Below, one piece after another: positions 55,595 through 63,668 of a stretch of DNA of 64,000 bases (the first letter of the stretch is position 1; each line of letters starts with the position of its first letter). Below the pieces are notes generated by a model, which did no database searches, was not told the DNA's origin, and saw only the letters and a program-made list of their open reading frames with translations. The translations under genes and the position numbers were made by a program. The stretch is taken from assembly GCF_900101045.1 (NCBI RefSeq), contig NZ_FNFN01000002.1, positions 62,001 through 126,000 of the forward strand. Direction: 5' to 3'. The stretch comes from Nocardioides sp. YR527 (GTDB lineage Bacteria > Actinomycetota > Actinomycetes > Propionibacteriales > Nocardioidaceae).

Positions 55595-55981
55595 TCACTT
55601 GACGGTGACCGTGGCGCCGGCGGCCTCGAGGGCCTCCTTCGCCTTGTCAGCGGTCTCCTTGTTGGCGGCCTCGAGGACAGCCTTGGGGGCACCCTCGACG
55701 AGCTCCTTGGCCTCCTTCAGACCGAGGGAGGTCAGGGCGCGCACCTCCTTGATGACGTTGATCTTCTTGTCGCCAGCGGACTCGAGGATGACGTCGAACT
55801 CGTCCTTGGCCTCCTCAGCGGCGGCGGCCGGGGCGCCCGGGGCGCCGGCAGCGGCAACGGCGACCGGAGCGGCGGCGGTGACGCCGAAGGTCTCCTCGAA
55901 CTCCTTCACGAACTCGGAGAGCTCGATGAGGGTGAGCTCCTTGAAAGCGTCGAGCAGCTCTGCGGTGGTGAGCTTCGCCAT
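55595..55981 (-). CDS. rplL: Ribosomal protein bL12 (L7/L12)
   Basis: A 128-residue stalk protein. The N-terminal dimerisation part ([20 protein letters not shown]) is followed by an Ala/Gly-rich hinge ([19 protein letters not shown]). The C-terminal factor-binding domain reads [20 protein letters not shown]. Length and sequence are normal. AAAGGAA precedes the ATG. It follows rplJ by about 80 nt that include a small CCCGGCG/CGCCGGG hairpin (56008-56028). Confidence 0.97.
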   Translation of the reverse strand: MAKLTTAELLDAFKELTLIELSEFVKEFEETFGVTAAAPVAVAAAGAPGAPAAAAEEAKDEFDVILESAGDKKINVIKEVRALTSLGLKEAKELVEGAPKAVLEAANKETADKAKEALEAAGATVTVK

Positions 55982-56062
55982 GATGGCATTTCCTTTCGTG
56001 GTGGCATCCCGGCGTTTCGCCCGCCGGGGACCGGGTTTCAGGTGGTGTGGACCGAAGCCTTC

Positions 56063-56665
56063 TCAGGCCTCGGCGGTCGCCTCGGCCTCAGCAGCCGGGG
56101 CCTCCTCGGCGGCGGCCGGCGTACCAGCACCACCTGCGAGGATCGAGGGGTCCTCCGCGGCCTTGGCCTCGAGAGCGGCAGCGAGCTGCGCGGTCTTCGA
56201 GGGCAGAGCGTTGAAGGCGTACAGAGCCTGCGACAGCGACGCGGTGAACGCGCCCGCAAGCTTGGCGAGCAGGACCTCGCGCGACTCGAGGTCGGCAAGC
56301 TTGCCAACCTCAGCAGCGTCGATGGCCTTGCCGTCGAGGTACCCGCCCTTGATGACAAGGTTGGGGTTGGCCTTGGCAAAGTCACGCAGACCCTTGGCCG
56401 CCTCGACGACGTCGCCCTTGATGAAGGCGATCGCGGTCGGGCCGGTCAGCAGGTCGTCGAAGCCTTCGATGCCGCTCTGGGAGGCAGCGATCTTGGCCAG
56501 CGTGTTCTTGACCACGGCGTAGTTTGCGTTCTCACCGAGCGAGCGGCGAAGAGTCTTCAGCTCGCCCACGGTGAGACCACGGTACTCGGTCAGCACGGCA
56601 CCGCTGGAGGCGCTGAACTCGTCAGCGATCTCCGCGACGGCAGCCTGCTTGTCAGCCCGCGCCAT
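56063..56665 (-). CDS. rplJ: Ribosomal protein uL10
   Basis: A 200-residue stalk base protein that anchors L7/L12 dimers on 23S r[23 protein letters not shown] and [16 protein letters not shown] are the conserved N-terminus. The C-terminus is Ala/Glu-rich, as in actinobacteria. The ATG at 56665 is preceded by AAGGAG; upstream in-frame codons lie in the leader. Its mRNA leader contains an L10-type regulatory structure. Confidence 0.97.
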   Translation of the reverse strand: MARADKQAAVAEIADEFSASSGAVLTEYRGLTVGELKTLRRSLGENANYAVVKNTLAKIAASQSGIEGFDDLLTGPTAIAFIKGDVVEAAKGLRDFAKANPNLVIKGGYLDGKAIDAAEVGKLADLESREVLLAKLAGAFTASLSQALYAFNALPSKTAQLAAALEAKAAEDPSILAGGAGTPAAAEEAPAAEAEATAEA

Positions 56666-56848
56666 GGGTCTCCTTCTTCCGGGAATCGATCCCACCGGCG
56701 AGGGCCCTGAATGACAAACGCCCCGAGCGCAGGCTCAGGGCGTGACGTACGATCTCGTCTTGCTCTTCACCTACGCTGGCCGTCCGCATCCTGCGGAACC
56801 TTCGATCGAGTGCGTGCGCACCTGACAACCGGCGGTCTCTGGTTTCAG
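56666..56848 (-). promoter_or_regulatory. L10 (rplJ) autoregulatory leader
   Basis: About 180 nt between promoter and rplJ. The 5' part reads AGAGACCGCCGGTTGTCAGG and the middle contains GCGTAGGTGAAGAGC, matching my recollection of the bacterial L10 leader (kink-turn and L10-binding segments). Excess L10(L12)4 would bind this leader and reduce expression. A terminator-like hairpin sits in its 3' part, suggesting transcriptional attenuation as well. Confidence 0.7.
56719..56742 (-). terminator. Attenuator hairpin in the L10 leader
   Basis: On the minus strand CGCCCTGAGC and GCTCGGGGCG form a 10-bp stem (one G-U) with a 4-nt loop, followed by TTTGTCATT. It lies about 55 nt before the rplJ start codon. 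Confidence 0.65.
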
Positions 56849-56854
56849 ACAACA

Positions 56855-56883
56855 ATTATGCGTACGCCGCGGGGTGCCGCCAA
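56855..56883 (-). promoter_or_regulatory. rplJ promoter
   Basis: -35 TTGGCG (56878-56883), 17-nt spacer and -10 CATAAT (56855-56860) on the minus strand. The divergent aldo/keto reductase has its own -10 (TACCTT, 56896-56901) just beside it. Confidence 0.75.
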
Positions 56884-56907
56884 ATCGACGGGCAGTACCT
56901 TGGCGGC

Positions 56908-57897
56908 ATGGAGAGCCACACCTTCGGAAGGATCGGCCGCTCGGCGTCGGTCATCGGTCTCGGCACCTGGCAGCTCGGCGCAGACTGGGGCGAGGTCAGC
57001 GAGTCGGATGCGCTGGCGGTGCTCGAGGCCGCGGTCGGAGACGGGGTGACCTTCCTCGACACCGCCGACGTCTACGGGGACGGCCGGAGCGAGCAGGTGA
57101 TCGGCCGGTTCCTGCGGTCGCACGACGGCATCTTCGTGGCGACGAAGATGGGGCGCCGCGTGGACCAGGTGCCCGCCAACTACACGCTCGCCGCCTTCCG
57201 CGAGTGGCTGGACCGCTCGCGCACCAACCTCGGGGTCGACACCATCGACCTGGTGCAGCTGCACTGTCCGCCGTCGGAGACGATCGAGTCCGCGGCCACC
57301 TACGACGCGCTGGACACCCTGGTCTCGGAGGGGGTGATCGCTGCGTACGGCGTCAGCGTGGAGACCTGCGACCAGGCCCTGGCCGCGATCGCGCGGCCCC
57401 ACGTGGCCTCCGTCCAGATCATCCTGAACGCGTTCCGGCTCAAGCCCCTGGATCTCGTGCTTCCGGCGGCCGCGGAGGCCGGTGTCGGGATCATCGCGCG
57501 GGTACCGCTCGCCTCCGGGCTGCTGTCCGGGCGCTACTCGGCGTCGACGACCTTCGCCGCCGACGACCATCGCACCTACAACCGCCACGGCGAGGCCTTC
57601 GACGTCGGCGAGACCTTCTCCGGCGTCGACTACGCCACCGGGGTCGAGGCAGCCCAGGAGTTCGCCGCTCTGGTCGCCGACCACGGCCCCGAGGACGCGA
57701 CGCCCGCGCAGGTCGCCCTCGCCTGGGTCGCCCAGCAGCCCGGCGTCACCACCGTCATCCCCGGCGCCCGCAACACGTCCCAGGCCCATGCCAACTCCGC
57801 CGCCGGCTCGCTGCCTGCGCTCTCCGATGCGCTGCTCTCCGGCGTACGTCAGATCTACGACGCCCACTTCCGCGAGGCCGTCCACTCCCGCTGGTGA
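56908..57897 (+). CDS. Aldo/keto reductase
   Basis: A 329-residue NADPH-dependent oxidoreductase with the (beta/alpha)8 fold. The catalytic tetrad is visible: Asp51 and Tyr56 in LDTADVYGDG, Lys80 in VATKMG and His119 in LVQLHCPP. The cofactor end VTTVIPGARNTSQAHAN is intact. The substrate is unknown. TACCTT ends 6 nt before the ATG, a leaderless arrangement, and the gene is divergent from rplJ. A 115-nt palindromic block follows. Confidence 0.9.
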   Translation: MESHTFGRIGRSASVIGLGTWQLGADWGEVSESDALAVLEAAVGDGVTFLDTADVYGDGRSEQVIGRFLRSHDGIFVATKMGRRVDQVPANYTLAAFREWLDRSRTNLGVDTIDLVQLHCPPSETIESAATYDALDTLVSEGVIAAYGVSVETCDQALAAIARPHVASVQIILNAFRLKPLDLVLPAAAEAGVGIIARVPLASGLLSGRYSASTTFAADDHRTYNRHGEAFDVGETFSGVDYATGVEAAQEFAALVADHGPEDATPAQVALAWVAQQPGVTTVIPGARNTSQAHANSAAGSLPALSDALLSGVRQIYDAHFREAVHSRW

Positions 57898-57905
57898 CAC
57901 CCCTC

Positions 57906-58020
57906 GCCGAGGCGTCAGCCCGGTCGGCCGAGGCGTCAGCCGCGTCGGCTGAGTGGGCACCGCGGTGCCCACTCGGCCGACCTGAGTGACGTCTCGGCCG
58001 ACGGGGCTGACGTCTCGGCC
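57906..58020. repeat. 115-nt complex palindrome between AKR and MFS genes
   Basis: A perfect 24-nt palindrome GAGTGGGCACCG-CGGTGCCCACTC (57951-57974) is extended by GTCGGCT/GGCCGAC. On the left two direct copies of GCCGAGGCGTCAGCC (57906 and 57927) face two inverted, slightly diverged copies on the right (GACGTCTCGGCCGAC near 57989 and GGCTGACGTCTCGGCC at 58005-58020). It could fold into a cruciform or a long hairpin. The flanking genes point the same way, so it may end the AKR transcript. Bases 58021-58067 hold no clear promoter. Confidence 0.65.
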
Positions 58021-58067
58021 CGCGTACAAATAGTGAGCCTTGGTAATGAATCGGGCAGAGTAAAGGG

Positions 58068-59264
58068 GTGACGACGGAGACGACGACGGAGTTCCGGTTC
58101 CGAGACATCGCGCTGGTGGCGTACGCGCCCTCGATCGTCAGCTCCATGGGGCACGGCGCGGTGATGCCGGTCCTGGCGCTTCGGGCCTCCGACCTGGGCG
58201 CGGACGCGTCCACGGCCGCGTTCGTGGTCGCGCTGCTCGGGATCGGGTCGCTGGCCACCTCGTTGCCGGCCGGGTCGCTGGTGGCACGGATCGGCGAGCG
58301 ACGGACGCTGATGGGCGCCGGAGCCCTCGACGCGGTCGCGATGACCGTGGCGTTCCTCAGCAGCTCGGTCGCCGTACTCGCCATCGCCGTGTTCGTGAGC
58401 GGGATGAGCTGGACGGCGTTCCTGATCGCGCGGCAGGGCTTCCTCATCGACGCGACCCCGCTCTCCCACCGGGCCCGTGCGATGTCGCTGCTGGGCGGGT
58501 CGTTCCGGCTCGGGGTCTTCGTCGGACCACTGCTGGGCGCCGGGCTCATCCACGCCTTCGGTCTCCCCGTGGTCTTCCTGTTCGCCGCCGCGATGTCGCT
58601 GTGCTCAGCGGTGATCGGCGGCTGGATGCCCGAGCTCGGCCGCACCCGCTCGCGCGAGCAGGGGCATCTGAGCGTACGCAGCGTGCTGTGGACCTACCGC
58701 CGGACCTTCGCCACCCTGGGGGTGGCGGTGGTGATCATCGGGATCTCGCGGTCCGTACGCACCGGGCTGCTGCCGCTCTGGGCCGACCACATCCACCTCG
58801 AGGCCTCGGTGGTCTCGCTGCTCTTCGCCGGGGCCGCGCTGGTCGACATCGCCCTCACCCTTCCCGGCGGCTGGCTGCTCGACCACCGCGGGCGTCAGGT
58901 CGTGGCGATCCCGGTGGTCCTCGCCGTCGGCCTCGGCTGCCTGCTGCTTCCCCTCACCCACGACGCGCTCAGCCTGGGCGCGGTGATGGCGCTGATCGCC
59001 ATCGGCAACGGCCTCGGCTCGGGGATCGTGATGACGCTCGGCGCTGATGCCGCACCCGAGGACGGACGCGCCCAGTTCCTCGGCGGCTGGCGGCTGTGCG
59101 GCGACCTGGGCGGCACCGGCGGACCGCTCCTGGTCTCCGGCCTGGCCGCGGTCTTCTCGCTCGCCGCCGCGCCGGTCGCGCTCGGGCTCTTCTCGCTCGC
59201 CGGAACGGTGTGGGTCGGCTACTGGACGGGCCGAGCCGACCGGTTGCGGCTCACCGGCCGCTGA
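58068..59264 (+). CDS. MFS transporter (drug-efflux type)
   Basis: A 398-residue protein with about 12 membrane helices. LVARIGERRTLMGAGAL is the loop 2-3 motif, and SWTAFLIARQGFLIDATP and GGSFRLGVFVGPLLGAG resemble proton-driven efflux pumps. The substrate is not evident. The GTG at 58068 has AAAGG almost adjacent, so its spacing is poor; an internal ATG at residue 27 is less likely because it would cut into the first helix. It converges with the next gene over a pair of hairpins. Confidence 0.82.
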   Translation: MTTETTTEFRFRDIALVAYAPSIVSSMGHGAVMPVLALRASDLGADASTAAFVVALLGIGSLATSLPAGSLVARIGERRTLMGAGALDAVAMTVAFLSSSVAVLAIAVFVSGMSWTAFLIARQGFLIDATPLSHRARAMSLLGGSFRLGVFVGPLLGAGLIHAFGLPVVFLFAAAMSLCSAVIGGWMPELGRTRSREQGHLSVRSVLWTYRRTFATLGVAVVIIGISRSVRTGLLPLWADHIHLEASVVSLLFAGAALVDIALTLPGGWLLDHRGRQVVAIPVVLAVGLGCLLLPLTHDALSLGAVMALIAIGNGLGSGIVMTLGADAAPEDGRAQFLGGWRLCGDLGGTGGPLLVSGLAAVFSLAAAPVALGLFSLAGTVWVGYWTGRADRLRLTGR

Positions 59265-59298
59265 CCCAGACGCACCAGACGCCCCAGACGCAGACTCG

Positions 59299-59384
59299 GT
59301 GAGATTCCCGCACGTGCGCGGTTCTCACCTCAGTAGCCGGCGTAGAGCGCGTCACTTCCGCACACGTGCGCGGAAGTGACGCGC
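59299..59384. terminator. Paired hairpins between convergent genes
   Basis: The first, 59299-59328, pairs GTGAGATTCCCGCAC with GTGCGCGGTTCTCAC imperfectly. The second has perfect 15-bp arms GCGCGTCACTTCCGC (59347-59361) and its complement (59370-59384) with an 8-nt loop. Both tips carry CACGTGCG. Neither has a T-tract. They lie between the stops of the MFS gene and the MDMPI-type gene. Confidence 0.7.
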
Positions 59385-59397
59385 GCTGCGGCACCGA

Positions 59398-60108
59398 CTA
59401 CGGGACGATTGCTCGGGTCAGAGCATCGTCCAAGGCGCGGGCGTCGCCGGTGACGGTCAGGCCTTCCGCCCGCGGCGTCAGGCGCCCCCAGAGCAGCAAT
59501 GCCAGGTCGCGCGCCGCACCGGAGACGGCAACCTTCTGGACCGCGTTCGGAGCGCCGATCCCCCAGGTCTGGCCGGTGTCGGTGGCGGTGAGCTCGATGC
59601 GGGTGACGACCTTGCGCGTACGTTTCAGCGCGATCTGGCGCGGATACATCACCGTCAGCACCTCGTCGACGGTGTCGGCCCAGAGCTCCGGGGTCGACTC
59701 GGGAGGCTCGAGCCCGAGCGCGGAACGGATGTCCCAGAGGTGGACCAAGGTCTCGTGCACCTGCCGCCGGAACCAGAACTCGACCGGCCCGCGGCCGTCC
59801 TCGCTCAGCCCGTTGAGGATCCGTCCGGTCGCCTCGGCACCGAGGTTCGCGAGGGTCTCGCGCAGCTCGGCGGCTTGGGCCTCATAGGTCGCGACCAGGT
59901 CCAACGGGACCGGCAACGGCACCTCGTCCTCGTCGCGCGCCATCGCCGCCGCCCAGTGGTGCACCCCGGCCAGGTGGTCGGCCAGGTCGCCGACGGACCA
60001 GTCGTCGCACGATGGCACAGGCACGTCCGGGTCTGCCATCCTCAGTGCTGCCGCAAACTCCGACTGCAGCTCAGCGAGGGTCACGAGGTAGTCATCCGGC
60101 GTCGGCAC
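59398..60108 (-). CDS. Maleylpyruvate isomerase N-terminal-type (DinB-like) protein
   Basis: A 236-residue protein of the mycothiol-dependent maleylpyruvate isomerase/DinB fold. SCDDWSVGDLADHLAGVHHW and FRRQVHETLVHLWDIRSALG contain the three histidines expected for a metal site. The function may be a mycothiol-dependent isomerase or transferase, but many members are uncharacterised. The GTG at 60108 is 7 nt after TAGGGT (leaderless); upstream in-frame residues are not family-like. Confidence 0.8.
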   Translation of the reverse strand: MPTPDDYLVTLAELQSEFAAALRMADPDVPVPSCDDWSVGDLADHLAGVHHWAAAMARDEDEVPLPVPLDLVATYEAQAAELRETLANLGAEATGRILNGLSEDGRGPVEFWFRRQVHETLVHLWDIRSALGLEPPESTPELWADTVDEVLTVMYPRQIALKRTRKVVTRIELTATDTGQTWGIGAPNAVQKVAVSGAARDLALLLWGRLTPRAEGLTVTGDARALDDALTRAIVP

Positions 60109-60140
60109 GCCGCAGACCCTATCCGCCCCAGGAGCCTGCC

Positions 60141-61016
60141 TCAGCCGCATCTCGCCAGCACGGTTGCGAGCCGATTCTCCAGTCGCGTCAGCTCGGCCGG
60201 ATCGGTGATGAACGTCGTCTTGCCGGGCGGGGGAAGAAAACCGACCACGTCCATCACGTCGAAGTAGGACTGTCGCACTCGGCCGGTCCTCGTGACGTAC
60301 GCATCGGCGAACCGGTCCGCGACCTCGGTGCCGTGCGCGATCGCCAGATTGGTCGCACAATGGGCCACATCCAGCCACGCCGGCCCGATCGACGTCTCGA
60401 CCCAGTCGACGATGCCCGTGATCTCGTCCCGGTCCCACAGCACGTTCCGCGGGTGGAAGTCCCGATGGATGAAGCAGGGGTCGTACGCCGGCACCTCACC
60501 TCGCAGAAGCGCGAATGCGTCTTCCCACAGGCCAGGGTCCGTGCCCCATTCCGGGACTACGAACTTCGCCTCCCATGCCCACGACTGGTAGCTGCGTACG
60601 TCGATCGTCGGTGCGATCTCGTGGATGCTCGCCACCAGGCCGGCGAGCCGCACGAGTGAGCTGTCGTCGTACCGCTGCGGCTCGATCACCCCTGGAAGCA
60701 GCGACATCAGGTGTGCCGGGTGGCCGCAGCGGTCACCCATGGCATCGAGCGCCAGGGACCGAGGCGCCGGCACCTCGGTGGTCTCGAGCATCCGCTGGAT
60801 CTCGCTCTCCCGGGTCGTCAGCGCCTCTCCGTGCGTACGCCACGGCTCGTTGGTCATCAGCCGCAGCACCACCGGCTCGTGGTCGCGCATCGCCACCTGA
60901 AGCAGCGTGGACGTCCAGCCTCCAGAGAGGCGCTGGGCCTCGACGACCGGCTCCCCGAACACCTCCTCGACCCAACCGAGTCCCGCAGAGAGGTCCACCT
61001 CGGCATCGGTCCGCAC
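60141..61016 (-). CDS. APH-type phosphotransferase
   Basis: A 291-residue kinase of the aminoglycoside/choline phosphotransferase fold. CFIHRDFHPRNVLWDRD is the catalytic loop (Brenner motif) and GIVDWVE the metal-binding Asp. The N-lobe carries RLSGGWTSTLLQV, and VVLRLM includes no clear Lys, a common variation that weakens the case for antibiotic resistance. The natural substrate is unknown. TAGGGT ends 6 nt before the GTG start. Confidence 0.83.
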   Translation of the reverse strand: MRTDAEVDLSAGLGWVEEVFGEPVVEAQRLSGGWTSTLLQVAMRDHEPVVLRLMTNEPWRTHGEALTTRESEIQRMLETTEVPAPRSLALDAMGDRCGHPAHLMSLLPGVIEPQRYDDSSLVRLAGLVASIHEIAPTIDVRSYQSWAWEAKFVVPEWGTDPGLWEDAFALLRGEVPAYDPCFIHRDFHPRNVLWDRDEITGIVDWVETSIGPAWLDVAHCATNLAIAHGTEVADRFADAYVTRTGRVRQSYFDVMDVVGFLPPPGKTTFITDPAELTRLENRLATVLARCG

Positions 61017-61089
61017 GCGGCAACCCTAGAAGGTAATCCCAGACGTTCGAGCCCGTTAATTGCCGGTGGACGGGCACGCGCGTCTGAAA

Positions 61090-61695
61090 CTATCTCTGGC
61101 GAGCGCGATGCGCGGCGGCCTTCACCCGACTCTGGCAGCGGGTGGAGCAGAAGCGGCGACCGGCGTTCTTGGAGGTGTCGACGAAGACCCGGTCGCACGG
61201 GTCGGCCTGGCAGACGCCGAGGCGGCCGGCGAGGTCGGAGCCGATCGCCAGCGCCAGGCCGGCGGCGATTCCCGCGCCCCAGCCGATGACGAGGCCGGGA
61301 TCACGGCCGTGGAAGTGCAGCGCCCAGCCTCCCCCTCGGGCTCGGTCGAGCTGTGGGACCGAGCCCATCTCCCGCATGAGCGCGTTGACCGCGGTCGCGG
61401 CGGTGTCGAGGTCGCCGCCGGCCGCCGCCTCGAACACGACGCGCAGGGACTCTGCGAGCGCGACCATCCCGTCGGCATCGGCCTCCTCGACCCGGGGCTG
61501 GTAGTCGGGACGGGCCAGCAGGTCGCCGACGACCCGCGCCCGTCCACCGGCGGGAGGCGGCTGCACCGGGCGGGTGCCGTCATGCCCCGGAGTCAGGGCG
61601 TTGACGAGCTTGCACGCCTGCTCGGTCACCGTATGTACGTGACTGTCGAAATGTATTTGACCAGTCACGAAATCAGGTCCTACCGTCTCAGACAT
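61090..61695 (-). CDS. CGNR zinc-finger (ABATE-domain) regulator
   Basis: A 201-residue protein. The N-terminal ABATE-like domain is followed by a C-terminal zinc finger (CQADPC and CSTRCQSRVKAAAHR), where CQSR replaces the eponymous CGNR. Proteins of this family are thought to be transcription regulators. The ATG at 61695 shares CATG with the start of the divergent MFS gene; an upstream ATG at 61704 is possible. It probably controls that transporter through the repeats flanking the starts. Confidence 0.82.
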   Translation of the reverse strand: MSETVGPDFVTGQIHFDSHVHTVTEQACKLVNALTPGHDGTRPVQPPPAGGRARVVGDLLARPDYQPRVEEADADGMVALAESLRVVFEAAAGGDLDTAATAVNALMREMGSVPQLDRARGGGWALHFHGRDPGLVIGWGAGIAAGLALAIGSDLAGRLGVCQADPCDRVFVDTSKNAGRRFCSTRCQSRVKAAAHRARQR

Positions 61696-61723
61696 GACCG
61701 TCATTCAACCATTGACCAGTCAC
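61657..61723. promoter_or_regulatory. Divergent promoter with direct-repeat operators
   Basis: TTGACCAGTCAC occurs exactly at 61657-61668 and 61712-61723, one on each side of the overlapping start codons. Each copy is nearly palindromic (TTGAC-CA-GTCA). The first contains the plus-strand -35 (TTGACC, 61657-61662), 18 nt before TACCGT (61681-61686), which ends 7 nt before the MFS ATG (leaderless). A weaker inverted copy lies at 61638-61649. Confidence 0.6.
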
Positions 61724-62893
61724 CAACGCACGCGGTGGCCGCGATCCCTCGTCGTGTTGGTCATCGCCCGGGCGGTGAACCGGCTGGGTTCGTTCGCCAT
61801 GGCCTTCATGGCGGTCGCCCTGGTCGAGGTGCACGGGGCCTCCCTCGCCACCGCCGGCGCCGTGGTGACCGCCTTCGGTGCCGCCACCATCCCCTCGCGG
61901 CTGCTCGGCGGCTGGATGGCCGACACGGTGGGTCGCCGGCCGACGATCGTCGCGGGCCTCGTCGCCTGCGCGGTGGCCCAGTTCGTCATTGCCGCGTCTC
62001 CCGGGATCACCGGCGCACTGATCGGCGCGACGCTGCTCGGACTGGCGTACGAGATCTACGAGCCCGCCTCCCAGGCGCTGATCGCGGAGTCGGTCGAGGT
62101 CGAGCGGCGGCCGCAGGCGTACGGACTCTATGGCGCCGCGATGGCTGTCGCCGGCGTCGCAGCAGGAGCAGTGGCCGCCCTCGTGGGCGGCATCGACCTG
62201 CGTCTGCTCTTCGTCGCCGACGCGCTCACCTGTCTGTGCGCCGCGGTGCTCGTCCTCGCCCTCGTTCGGGACACCACGGCTGGGGATGTGCGCCGACAGC
62301 GGTCCGGGCCGAGTCCCTGGCGCGATCGCCGACTCCTGACGATGCTCGCGCTCGGCACCGGGTTCGCCTCCGCATGGATCCTGAGCACGATCGCCCTCCC
62401 GCTGACCGTCTCCGCCCGCGGGCACGACGCCGCGGCCACCGGCTGGCTGCTCGTGGTCGCCGCGCTGGTCACTATCGCAGGCCAGCGCCTGCTCCGCGGC
62501 GCCGCAGCCCGGCCCTTCACGCTCATCCGGGCCGGCCTGGTCCTGATGGCCGTCGGCTTCGCCGTCATCGCGTACGCAGCACCGCTGCCGCTCCTCGCAC
62601 TCGGCTCCGCGATCGTGGCCCTCGGTGAGGTCCTTCTCCTGGGACCACCGATCGCGCTCGTGGCCGGCCTGGCTGCCACCGACGGCTCCCGGGCGGGCTA
62701 CCTGGCGGCGTACGGGACCTGTTGGGGGATCGCGCAGACGATCGGGCCGATGCTTGCGACCGGCCTGTTGTCGCACGGGGTCCCGACGGTCTGGCTCGCC
62801 GCCGCCGGCCTCTGCCTCGGCCTCACGGCCGTCACCGCGCCGGTCGCGGCCGTCTGCTCACCGAGGCGCTGTCCTGAGCCTGTCGAAGGGTGA
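61694..62893 (+). CDS. MFS transporter
   Basis: A 399-residue MFS protein with about 12 helices; LLGGWMADTVGRRPTIVAG is the loop 2-3 signature and EIYEPASQALIAE the helix 5 region. It resembles efflux pumps of the DHA1 class. Its last residues (CPEPVEG) come from a dispersed repeat-like sequence, and the stop lies inside a 15-bp hairpin. The start shares CATG with the divergent CGNR gene and is probably leaderless. Confidence 0.84.
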   Translation: MTVIQPLTSHQRTRWPRSLVVLVIARAVNRLGSFAMAFMAVALVEVHGASLATAGAVVTAFGAATIPSRLLGGWMADTVGRRPTIVAGLVACAVAQFVIAASPGITGALIGATLLGLAYEIYEPASQALIAESVEVERRPQAYGLYGAAMAVAGVAAGAVAALVGGIDLRLLFVADALTCLCAAVLVLALVRDTTAGDVRRQRSGPSPWRDRRLLTMLALGTGFASAWILSTIALPLTVSARGHDAAATGWLLVVAALVTIAGQRLLRGAAARPFTLIRAGLVLMAVGFAVIAYAAPLPLLALGSAIVALGEVLLLGPPIALVAGLAATDGSRAGYLAAYGTCWGIAQTIGPMLATGLLSHGVPTVWLAAAGLCLGLTAVTAPVAAVCSPRRCPEPVEG

Positions 62894-62908
62894 CTCGGTG
62901 AGCAGACG
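62851..62908. terminator. Hairpin with a REP-like loop overlapping the MFS 3' end
   Basis: CGTCTGCTCACCGAG (62851-62865) and its perfect complement (62894-62908) enclose GTCCTGAGCCTGTCGAAGG, a sequence of the CCTGAGC-N-GTCGAAGG type that I recall as dispersed in many bacterial genomes. It overlaps the last 14 codons of the MFS gene and lies just before the stop of the convergent ATPase gene. Confidence 0.7.
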
Positions 62909-62912
62909 CGCC

Positions 62913-63668
62913 TCAGAGCACCCGGGAGAGGAACGCCTGGGTGCGCTCGTGCTGGGGGTTGCCGAGGACGTCGGCCGGGAGGCCCTCCTCGACGATCACT
63001 CCGCCGTCCATGAAAACGACCTTGTCGGCGACCTCGCGGGCGAAGTTCATCTCGTGGGTCACCACCATCATGGTCATACCCTCGGCAGCCAGGTCCTTCA
63101 TGACGGCCAGAACATCCCCGACGAGCTCGGGGTCCAGAGCGGAGGTCGGCTCGTCGAAGAGCATCATGTCGGGGTTCATCGACAGCGCCCGCGCGATGGC
63201 GACGCGCTGCTGCTGGCCGCCGGAGAGGTGAGCCGGGTAGGCGTCGGCCTTGTCCGAGAGTCCGACCTTCTCCAGGTTGGCCCGAGCTGTCTTCGTGGCC
63301 TCGGCCCGGCCCCGCTTGAGCACCTTCTCCTGAGCGACCGTCAGGTTGCGCAGCACGGTCATGTGCGGGAACAGGTTGAACTGCTGGAAGACCATCCCGA
63401 TCCTGGCGCGCAACGCGTCGACGTCGGCGTCCGGATCCGTGATCTCCTCGCCCTCGACCAGGATCGTGCCGCTGGTCGGCTCCTCGAGCATGTTCACGCA
63501 GCGCAGCAGCGTCGACTTGCCGGACCCGGACGGCCCGATCACGCAGACGACCTCGCCCCGGCCGATGTGGAAGTCGATGCCCTTGAGCACCTCGTTGTCG
63601 CCGAAGTACTTGTGCAGCTGTTGTACGTCGATCGCGGCGGCGCCACGATCGGAGGTCGTCTGGGTCAT
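62913..63668 (-). CDS. Polar amino-acid ABC importer ATPase
   Basis: A 251-residue ATPase of the GlnQ/HisP class. Walker A is GPSGSGKST, the signature [15 protein letters not shown] and Walker [32 protein letters not shown] is the typical Q-loop region. The ATG at 63668 overlaps the permease stop as TGATG; upstream in-frame residues belong to the permease frame region. It imports a polar amino acid with the permease encoded just upstream; the binding-protein gene must be outside the window. Confidence 0.92.
   Translation of the reverse strand: MTQTTSDRGAAAIDVQQLHKYFGDNEVLKGIDFHIGRGEVVCVIGPSGSGKSTLLRCVNMLEEPTSGTILVEGEEITDPDADVDALRARIGMVFQQFNLFPHMTVLRNLTVAQEKVLKRGRAEATKTARANLEKVGLSDKADAYPAHLSGGQQQRVAIARALSMNPDMMLFDEPTSALDPELVGDVLAVMKDLAAEGMTMMVVTHEMNFAREVADKVVFMDGGVIVEEGLPADVLGNPQHERTQAFLSRVL

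Noticed and set aside
57906..58020. Repeated 15-nt units suggesting a CRISPR array
   Set aside because: There are only two direct copies per orientation, no uniform spacers and no cas genes.
60141..61016. Aminoglycoside resistance gene
   Set aside because: The kinase fold is clear but the family is broad; the N-lobe lysine is not evident and there is no mobile context, so resistance is not supported.
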